This document shows positions 53,618-59,865 of a stretch of DNA of 59,865 nucleotides, piece by piece. Positions within the stretch are counted from its first letter, which is position 1. Each line of letters starts with the position of its first letter. Under the pieces are notes generated by a model. It searched no databases, had not been told where the DNA came from, and saw only the letters and a list, made by a program, of their open reading frames with translations. Origin of the DNA: Ferruginibacter sp. (GTDB lineage Bacteria > Bacteroidota > Bacteroidia > Chitinophagales > Chitinophagaceae); contig JACMLJ010000001.1 in NCBI GenBank assembly GCA_014379625.1, positions 1 to 59,865 of the forward strand, given 5' to 3'. The position numbers were made by a program, and so were the translations under genes.

Positions 53618-56068
53618 TTGAAGAAGTTCTTAAAGATCACTTATAAAACCCTCATTATTGTTTTGGGGGTTTTATTGATTTTATACATTGCCGTATTTGC
53701 GTATGTAAGCGCACATAAAAAATCGATCATCAGCCAGGTTACCGGGGAGATTGGGAAAAAATTGAATGGTAAAGTATCCGTTGAAGATGTAGAACTCAGT
53801 TTTGTCAGGCAGTTTCCCAAAGTGTCCGTGCTGCTGAATAAGGTTAGTATTACTGATAGTATGTTTACGCATCATCAACATCCTTTTTTTAAGGCGGAGC
53901 ATTTATTTGCCCGGCTAAGTATAATGAAGCTTATAAAAAAACAAGCTCCCCTTAACGGGCTCACAATAGAAAAGGGTGCGTTTTACCTGTTCACCGATAC
54001 CAGTGGATATACCAACAGTTATTTATTTAATCCGAAAAAAGACAGTGCAGCGGGTGGAACCGCCGAAGAAAAAAATGAATTAAAGTCGATCATTCTAAAA
54101 GAGGTAAGCTTTATAATTGATGACAGGAAAAAGGAAAAGCTGCACAATTATTTTGTAAACGAGCTCAACATTAAACTGGATGAAAAGGAGGAACTTGTTT
54201 TAGTAATTGATACAAAAGCTGATATTATTATTCACAGTATGGCATTTAATTTACCTCGCGGAAGTTTTTTAAAAGACAAAAAGTTTACCGGGAAATTTGC
54301 CTTGCATTTTAATAAACAGGTGAACCAGTTACAGTTTGACAGCATCAAAATTAAATTAGCGGGACAGCCCTTTAATTTGTCGGGCCGTTTTGATCTCAAA
54401 GGACAAGCGCCCCAGTTTAGTTTAAGGGTACATACGCGAAACATCCTTTACAGTGAAGGAAAATCGCTGATGCCGGAAAGAATCTCCCGGTCATTATCAA
54501 AGGTAGACCTTGACAAGCCATTAGATGTTGATGTAAGCATCAACGGGCCTTTGAAAGGGGGTGAACCGCTGATCTATGTTAACTGGACAGCAAAAAAAAC
54601 ACAGTTGAAAACTCCTTTTCTTGATTTTGAAAATGCTTCTTTTACGGGCTATTTTACTAACGAATTTGTGAAGGGACAGCCGAGGAACGATCCTAATTCA
54701 ATAATAAGCAATGGTAATTTTTCGGCCGACTGGCGTGGTATAACACTTGCTTCCGGTAAAATTGAAATTTTAAATTTAATACAACCGGTACTTACTGCTG
54801 ACCTTGCAGCCGCTTTTCCATTAACAAAACTGAACGATGTTATTGGAAGTACTGTATTGCAATTACAATCAGGGGATGGTTCCGTTAATTTAACTTATAA
54901 GGGCCCGATTGAAAAAAATAACAATACCAATTCATTGATCAATGGTACGGTATCATTTAAAAATGGCAACGTGCTATATAGCCCGAGAAATGTAGCAATG
55001 AAAAATGTAAACGGGCAGCTCCTGTTTAAAAATTCCGATGTATTTGTCAATAACCTTCAATGTGTTGTTTTAAATAATAAGGTACTCATGCAGGGCCAGG
55101 CTAAAAACCTGCTTACGCTCATCAACACGGAGCCAGGCAAAGCAAGTATTGACTGGACTATTTCTACTCCTTCATTAGACCTGGGTGCCTTCACTTTTTT
55201 ATTAAAACCCGGTAAAAAAACTGCTGCAGTTTCCAACAGCAAAACCCGGCTGGCATCAGCAGCAACAAAGATCGATGCCGTAATGGAAAAAGCAACCCTG
55301 CGTGTAAACCTGGATGCCAAAAGCATTTTATATAAAAAGTTTGAAGCCGGTAATGTGAATGCTGATATTTCACTGTTACAAAACAGGTACATCATCAATA
55401 ATGTAAGTATGAATCATGCCGGCGGCCATATTAATATGAGTGGTTCATTGGTAAATCAACAGGCCAATTACCTGCAGGCTACCATAAATGCGTCTATGGA
55501 TAATGTTGATGTGAGCAAAGTATTAAATGCTTTCGAAAATTTTGGACAGGATGCGATAATGGCCCAAAACCTGGTTGGAAAACTAACTGCAAAAATTGAT
55601 GCCTCTCTTGGTCTTGACGAAGCCGGCAGCGTATTTCCTTCAAGCGTTAAAAGTATCATAGACTTTTCTTTAAAAGACGGCGCACTTATTAATTATGAAC
55701 CGTTAAAAAAATTACAGAATTTTTTATTCAAAAAAAGGGATTTTGAAAACATACGTTTTGCAGAATTAAAGAACCGCCTCGAAATAGGCAACAGGGATAT
55801 AAAGATTAACCGCATGGAGATACAATCAACAGCGCTTTCTTTTTTTGTAGAAGGCATGTATAGTATGAAAGGAAACACGGACATCAGTATACAGGTTCCC
55901 CTAAATAACCTGAAAAAACGCGGTACCGATTATAACCCTGAAAATATTGGTACGGATAAAAAGGGGGGGAAAAGTATTTTCATCCGTGGAAGGCCGGGAA
56001 CCGACGGCAATATCAGTTTTAAGCTCGACTTATTTAATAAATACAAAAAGGAAAATCAGGGCGAGTGA
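53618..56068 (+). CDS. AsmA-like protein
   Basis: 816 residues. The start codon is TTG at 53618: an in-frame stop lies just upstream and the first internal Met is well past the membrane helix. The N-terminal helix (about 10-33, TLIIVLGVLLILYIAVFAYVS) anchors a long beta-rich domain, as in the AsmA/TamB superfamily. SVEDVELSFVRQFPKVSVLLNKVSI (about 50-75) is the usual AsmA N-terminal segment, and the AsmA_2-like C-terminal part has FLFKKRDFENIRFAELKNRL. Such proteins are thought to bridge the envelope and move lipids to the outer membrane. It follows the coiled-coil gene by 33 bp. Confidence 0.85.
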   Translation: MKKFLKITYKTLIIVLGVLLILYIAVFAYVSAHKKSIISQVTGEIGKKLNGKVSVEDVELSFVRQFPKVSVLLNKVSITDSMFTHHQHPFFKAEHLFARLSIMKLIKKQAPLNGLTIEKGAFYLFTDTSGYTNSYLFNPKKDSAAGGTAEEKNELKSIILKEVSFIIDDRKKEKLHNYFVNELNIKLDEKEELVLVIDTKADIIIHSMAFNLPRGSFLKDKKFTGKFALHFNKQVNQLQFDSIKIKLAGQPFNLSGRFDLKGQAPQFSLRVHTRNILYSEGKSLMPERISRSLSKVDLDKPLDVDVSINGPLKGGEPLIYVNWTAKKTQLKTPFLDFENASFTGYFTNEFVKGQPRNDPNSIISNGNFSADWRGITLASGKIEILNLIQPVLTADLAAAFPLTKLNDVIGSTVLQLQSGDGSVNLTYKGPIEKNNNTNSLINGTVSFKNGNVLYSPRNVAMKNVNGQLLFKNSDVFVNNLQCVVLNNKVLMQGQAKNLLTLINTEPGKASIDWTISTPSLDLGAFTFLLKPGKKTAAVSNSKTRLASAATKIDAVMEKATLRVNLDAKSILYKKFEAGNVNADISLLQNRYIINNVSMNHAGGHINMSGSLVNQQANYLQATINASMDNVDVSKVLNAFENFGQDAIMAQNLVGKLTAKIDASLGLDEAGSVFPSSVKSIIDFSLKDGALINYEPLKKLQNFLFKKRDFENIRFAELKNRLEIGNRDIKINRMEIQSTALSFFVEGMYSMKGNTDISIQVPLNNLKKRGTDYNPENIGTDKKGGKSIFIRGRPGTDGNISFKLDLFNKYKKENQGE

Positions 56069-56097
56069 TGTTTATGAAGGATCCTGGTGTGATGGGA

Positions 56098-56151
56098 AAG
56101 GTGAATGGTGAATGGTGAATGGTGGATATTTCACCATTCCATTCACCTTTT
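56098..56151. repeat. GGTGAATGGT tandem/inverted repeat, possible terminator
   Basis: Three tandem GTGAATG units (56100-56125) face TCACCATTCCATTCACC (56131-56147), so a near-perfect stem with one bulged base forms and is followed by a short T run. It shares its core with 11973-12026. Confidence 0.55.
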
Positions 56152-56261
56152 ACGTTTCAATGTCGTTTTACAATTACAAAATCCTCCATCTGCAGTTTAC
56201 AGGACACCATAACAGAAAGGTTTTTACATCTTTCTAAAACCCTGTAAATCATTGTACACTT

Positions 56262-57434
56262 TTAATTAAAGACTCTGCCTAAAATTCTTTCATACGCTTC
56301 TCTGGTATTGATCAACGGATCTATAGTACCGTAGTTGCCGTTGGTCATCCAGGAAATAGTTGTTTGGCTTTCAGGAAAATAAAAAACTGTTCCAAAATAA
56401 CCAATGGCATCGCCGCTGTGAAACCACGCCAAACCGTAGGGTGTATGAACTTTAAATATTCCCAATCCGTATTCCATCGGAAAGAAATCCGTTTGATCAA
56501 GTGGAATAGTGGTAAGCATCGTATTGAGTGAACTTTGGTTGATGAGCTTAAGATCAAATAATGCCTCCATCACCACGCAAAGATTAAAGGGCACCGATTG
56601 CAGGCCCCCGTCGGCTGTATAATGGTCCCATCCATTATAGAAAGTGCTTTCTATGATCTGCCCGTTATTATACCAGTCTGTGTAACCCCTTGCCAGGTCA
56701 TTGGGTACGGGATTGTAAATATCAAACCTGGTGTGCTTCAAATGAAGTGGTTGAAAAATATGCCGGTTAAAGTATTCGGAAAAATGTACGCCACTTAATT
56801 TTTCAATCAGCATGCCCAGTAAAATATAGCCGGTATTGGAGTAATATAAACCTTCACCGGGTTTAAAATAAGGGGTACGGTTGCGGGCATACGATAACAA
56901 CTCATCCGGCTGCCAGATCCTGGTCAGGTTGTTAAGATTAGCTAATTGAAATTGAGGATCCTGTATATAATTATAAATACCACTGGAGTGATTGAGCAAT
57001 TGCCTCACAGTTGCCTGGCTGGCATTGTCCATGTCTTTTAAAACGGCAGCGGGAAGGTAATTGGCAATACGCTCGTCCAGACTAAGTTTGCCCTGTTCTA
57101 CCAACTGCAATACGCTAATGGAGGTTAATATTTTTACCACACTGCCTGCCCTTGAAACCTGGCAAGGCTGAAATTTTTTCTTTGCCCGGATATCACTGTA
57201 ACCTGAACTTCCGGTAAACCAACCCTTGCCTGGCTGATGAACGGCCAAAGAAAATCCGGGCACCCCTTTTAACGTTAATGAATCTATCAACTGTTGCAAT
57301 TGTAGTTGTTTTGGATGGTTAGTTTGTACAGAATCCGGTAATGGTTGCAAACAGTTTGTTTGTAACACAGGATAAGTATTCTTCTTACACGCGCAGAGAG
57401 ATAACAGGGCGGCTAATAAAATCATCATTTTCAT
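56262..57434 (-). CDS. Class-C beta-lactamase-fold serine hydrolase (lipoprotein)
   Basis: 390 residues with a lipoprotein signal (LLSLCAC, lipobox cysteine in CACKKN). Active-site motifs are SxxK at 98-101 (SVVK), YxN at 198-200 (YSN) and HSG near residue 340 (FHSGDAIGYFG). Family members include penicillin-binding-like DD-peptidases, esterases and D-amino-acid amidases; true beta-lactam resistance is not implied. Presumably tethered to the outer face of the inner membrane or the inner face of the outer membrane. The next gene upstream, a small beta-barrel-like protein, ends 3 bp before it, so the two are translationally linked. Confidence 0.88.
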   Translation of the reverse strand: MKMMILLAALLSLCACKKNTYPVLQTNCLQPLPDSVQTNHPKQLQLQQLIDSLTLKGVPGFSLAVHQPGKGWFTGSSGYSDIRAKKKFQPCQVSRAGSVVKILTSISVLQLVEQGKLSLDERIANYLPAAVLKDMDNASQATVRQLLNHSSGIYNYIQDPQFQLANLNNLTRIWQPDELLSYARNRTPYFKPGEGLYYSNTGYILLGMLIEKLSGVHFSEYFNRHIFQPLHLKHTRFDIYNPVPNDLARGYTDWYNNGQIIESTFYNGWDHYTADGGLQSVPFNLCVVMEALFDLKLINQSSLNTMLTTIPLDQTDFFPMEYGLGIFKVHTPYGLAWFHSGDAIGYFGTVFYFPESQTTISWMTNGNYGTIDPLINTREAYERILGRVFN

Positions 57435-57437
57435 TTT

Positions 57438-58028
57438 TTATTTTTTAAGGGTTGAAAAATTATATTGTATCGAAATTTCGTAATTGCGATGAGGTAGCAC
57501 AGTAGTTAATTGCGCCACATAAGGTGCATGGGCCCAACAATTGATACCGGCAAATGCAGCCATGCCTTTGATCCCCGGAACGCGGTACCCGGCTTTTAAC
57601 ACCAGCGAAGCAAAACCCTTTACCTGCCATTTTGAATGACCCGGTTGCCAAATCCCGTTTTTAATTTCAAAAACAGGTTCCGTTGTTTGCTGTAATATCG
57701 GGCCTGCAGAAAGACCTGCGGCTAACCTGAAAACATTGTTGGATGGGATTATTTCGTACCTGTAACCATAGCCTGCATTAAACATCCTGAACAGGTGAGG
57801 ATGGACCAGGTACCCGGCCTGGAATTCTTTTACCCATCGTTTGCGATGGTTGTTATTAACAAGGTAACTGAGTTTGAACCCCGGGTGCCATACTTGCGAA
57901 GGAAGTGTTTTCCATGGCAGGGTGGTTTGCGTATGCAGGAGCGTAAATTCTGCGGCTTTTGTTTGTGCTGTTGCATATCGCACTAAAAAAAATGGTAGTA
58001 GTAAAAGACAATTTTTGTGAAAATGCAT
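57438..58028 (-). CDS. Small secreted, probably beta-barrel protein
   Basis: 196 residues from the ATG at 58028 (MHFHKNCLLLLPFFLVRYATAQ gives a signal peptide); a GTG at 58043 would add five residues. The mature part has strand-like repeats with aromatic residues (GFKLSYLVNNNHRKRW, NAGYGYRYEIIPSN, GFASLVLKAGYRVPG) and ends YEISIQYNFSTLKK, with the aromatic near-C-terminal position common in barrel proteins. It is probably an outer-membrane protein. It precedes the serine hydrolase by 3 bp and may be a partner. No named family. Confidence 0.6.
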   Translation of the reverse strand: MHFHKNCLLLLPFFLVRYATAQTKAAEFTLLHTQTTLPWKTLPSQVWHPGFKLSYLVNNNHRKRWVKEFQAGYLVHPHLFRMFNAGYGYRYEIIPSNNVFRLAAGLSAGPILQQTTEPVFEIKNGIWQPGHSKWQVKGFASLVLKAGYRVPGIKGMAAFAGINCWAHAPYVAQLTTVLPHRNYEISIQYNFSTLKK

Positions 58029-58115
58029 AGAATAATTTTTCACAAATTTCCATGCTCAAATCCAGGTGAAATGCTTTTGGGTATTGGTTTTCAACCGAAG
58101 CAGGCAACAAAACAG

Positions 58116-58976
58116 TTAAGCCGGGCGGGCTGTACGCCACCAGTGTTGAAAACCGGCTGATTTCTCTTTTGAAACGTACACTTCTTCTCCGGCGAATAAA
58201 GAAAGGTGCACCAGTATTTTACGGGTTGCGGTTTGTTCTATTGCCCTGATAACTTTATGCGCTGCCAGGAACTGCCGGTTGAGCCGGTAAAAATCTGCCC
58301 TGTTTAATTTTTGCTCCCATTCATCCATGGTTCCGGGGAGACGGTATTGCTCACCATCAAAACTATGCAGCCATAATAGTTTACCCTTGCTTATAATTAC
58401 CGCGCAATCAGCAAGGGGTATTTGTTTTTCGGTAAAACCAATTTGTACTGTAATAAAATCTGGTAACGAAATACTTTTTTTAGGCCCGATGATAATGGTT
58501 TTAATTTGTTCACTGTATAAGAGGTAGTGAACTATATAAAACAGGTTGGCCAATAAAAGAAAGAGAAACGACAGGGGGAACTCGAGGTATAATATAGAAC
58601 TCTCCCGGGGCGGGATACCGATCGAATACAAGTACACTATTTCCAGCAACATGCAGGCACCCAGGGGCAACAATACGCCGGCGAGCAATTGCAATAAGGC
58701 CCTTTTTTTCAGTGCATTATGCCAGCATTTTTTTTTATCTAACCAAACCGTAATTTTTTTTAAATAAAAACCCGATAAATAGGTAACTGTAAAAGCGAAA
58801 AGCAGGTCGGTATAAAAGGAAGGGTTACTGATTAAGTCGGTAAAGCTGTTGTCATTGGCAATAAAAATCATGGCGGTTGCAAAGAGCGGGTACCCGAAAT
58901 GCCATAGCCATTTATCGTGATAGATTTGCCGGGCAGAAACAATGGCCCTTTCTTCTGAAATAATTTCCTGTTCCAT
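58116..58976 (-). CDS. Membrane-bound LytTR-domain transcription regulator
   Basis: 286 residues. Four membrane helices span about residues 28-160, and a LytTR DNA-binding domain covers about 190-280 (FYRLNRQFLAAHKVIRAIEQ, EEVYVSKEKSAGFQHWW). There is no receiver domain and no adjacent LytS-type kinase, so the membrane part may sense directly and the protein act as a one-component regulator. The next genes on the same strand, 90 bp downstream, encode a probable outer-membrane protein and the serine hydrolase; it may regulate them. Start ATG at 58976. Confidence 0.85.
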   Translation of the reverse strand: MEQEIISEERAIVSARQIYHDKWLWHFGYPLFATAMIFIANDNSFTDLISNPSFYTDLLFAFTVTYLSGFYLKKITVWLDKKKCWHNALKKRALLQLLAGVLLPLGACMLLEIVYLYSIGIPPRESSILYLEFPLSFLFLLLANLFYIVHYLLYSEQIKTIIIGPKKSISLPDFITVQIGFTEKQIPLADCAVIISKGKLLWLHSFDGEQYRLPGTMDEWEQKLNRADFYRLNRQFLAAHKVIRAIEQTATRKILVHLSLFAGEEVYVSKEKSAGFQHWWRTARPA

Positions 58977-59307
58977 TGAATATGATTAAAACAGGTTTGA
59001 ATGTAGAAAATAATTTTGAATAACCAATAATCCGGTGTTTACCCCCCGGGTAACCATTTTTAAGAAAGTATATGCCGGCCAAAGCACACATGTTTTGCAA
59101 ATAGCGGCAGGGAGTATCAACCCGGCAAGTACTATTAGCTATTTATTTCAATACACGGTTCAATTAGAAACACCTGGTACCAATTAAAAAAAACAGTGGC
59201 GGACCAGTTTTTTGAAATGTACCGTATCGGTTGAAGCGGCATCCTGCATTTAACAGGAGCCGCATTCTTTAACCGCATCAGGACTATAGTTATCACCTTT
59301 TATTTTG
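58977..59307. other. Intergenic, no gene seen
   Basis: 331 bp between the membrane LytTR regulator start and the sterol-desaturase-family stop, both on the minus strand. No repeat, RNA or clear promoter box was recognised. Confidence 0.5.
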
Positions 59308-59865
59308 TTACCCTTTATCTACTTCTTTAAATAACAGCATATCTTTTACCCTTGCAGATGCTCCCTGGTAAAAACCGGTTTCTTCTACAAACCTGGCCGG
59401 ATTTCTAAAAGTGCCGAATACTATATCAAATAAAGGGAGGTCGGAGTAATTGTAAGCGTGTACGCCTTTTGCGTGATGTACAGCATGGCTTTCCGGCCGT
59501 TGAATGATATACCCAACCCATGTGGGTGTTTTTATATTTGCGTGTTGAAATATGCTGAAAAAATTAGTGATCAGTAATACAATGGTAACCGATTGCGGCG
59601 GCAAACCGGTAATGAAAGAAAAACAAACGGTACCCAGTAATGTCCACCCAACCATATCAAAGGGGCTGAAGTAAAAAGCGCCGTAGGTATCCAGTCGTTC
59701 TGCACTATGGTGCATCTGGTGTAAAACCCTCCACAACAGGTTGCTGGTATGCATCAGCCGGTGCCAGGTATACATACCCAATTCATAGATCAATATACCG
59801 ATAGCAGCGCCGGTAATTACATTTATTTCAGCAAGATTTAATAACTGTGTGGAAGGCAGCCATTG
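59308..59865 (-). CDS. Sterol desaturase/fatty acid hydroxylase family protein (N-terminus cut off by the window edge)
   Basis: The frame is open through base 59865, so 185 C-terminal codons are present and the N-terminus lies beyond the edge; an internal TTG at 59793 is not needed as a start. The di-iron histidine clusters HRLMH, HQMHH and HAVHH are present in order, with the final HAYNYSDLPLFDIVFGTFRNP segment typical of the family. These membrane oxygenases hydroxylate or desaturate lipids, sterols or carotenoids; the substrate is unknown. Downstream on the same strand the next gene is the membrane LytTR regulator, more than 300 bp away. Confidence 0.85.
   Translation of the reverse strand, partial: QWLPSTQLLNLAEINVITGAAIGILIYELGMYTWHRLMHTSNLLWRVLHQMHHSAERLDTYGAFYFSPFDMVGWTLLGTVCFSFITGLPPQSVTIVLLITNFFSIFQHANIKTPTWVGYIIQRPESHAVHHAKGVHAYNYSDLPLFDIVFGTFRNPARFVEETGFYQGASARVKDMLLFKEVDKG

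Overview
The window reads as chromosomal DNA of a member of the Bacteroidota, most likely the Chitinophagaceae. The signs are AT-rich intergenic DNA, several promoters with the TAnnTTTG -7 element of this phylum, genes that mostly lack Shine-Dalgarno sites, a type IX secretion sorting tail, LytS/LytTR two-component pairs, a DUF6526 protein, and the STAS/rnz, dapA and clpC neighbourhoods typical of the group. The placement is inferred from gene content, not from a phylogeny. Apart from one REP-associated transposase no insertion sequence was seen, and there is no CRISPR array.

Layout. 1-5.5 kb: a palindromic repeat, an EcsC-family protein, a lipoprotein, a cytochrome c/PQQ sugar dehydrogenase fusion and an L,D-transpeptidase-like protein. 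5.5-12.8 kb is housekeeping: dapA overlapping an esterase, convergent rnz and a STAS protein, clpC with a clear terminator, and cmk. 13.3-14.5 kb: a second PQQ sugar dehydrogenase, without the cytochrome domain. 14.6-15.7 kb: a REP-associated tyrosine transposase (RAYT) whose own 5' and 3' ends are duplicated outside it next to REP hairpins. 15.7-19.2 kb: two large secreted repeat proteins (YadA-like head repeats; RCC1 repeats with a T9SS tail). 19.4-21.9 kb: a TPR sensor kinase and its LuxR-type response regulator. 22-30 kb: a lipoprotein, a PhzF-like enzyme flanked by diverged direct repeats, a beta-barrel, a membrane-anchored coiled-coil protein, a probable frameshifted histidine-kinase-like gene and an acyltransferase.

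31.0-34.7 kb holds a four-gene minus-strand cassette of unclear function: a small charged protein, an 875-residue BNR/Asp-box propeller protein, a free-standing copy of that protein's C-terminal domain, and an acidic protein built of about 35-residue repeats centred on a DAG motif. It is the best candidate for an undescribed system here. 34.8-38.9 kb: small membrane proteins, a Cof-type HAD phosphatase, gluconokinase, a TauE/SafE permease and a DUF6526 protein. 39.2-41.7 kb: a secreted protein followed by a LytS/LytTR pair, with a 21-bp-period direct repeat upstream that could be the regulator's target. 41.9-42.0 kb: tRNA-Gln(CUG) with its own promoter element and terminator.

44.3-53.1 kb: a transglutaminase-like protein, then a tight run of a 1099-residue TPR/MORN-repeat protein and two DUF3857 proteins, the first with an intact transglutaminase triad and the second apparently without. 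53.3-56.1 kb: a coiled-coil protein and an AsmA-like protein. 56.2-59.9 kb, on the minus strand: a class-C beta-lactamase-fold hydrolase with a small probable beta-barrel protein, a membrane-bound LytTR regulator, and the C-terminal part of a sterol-desaturase family protein that runs off the right edge.
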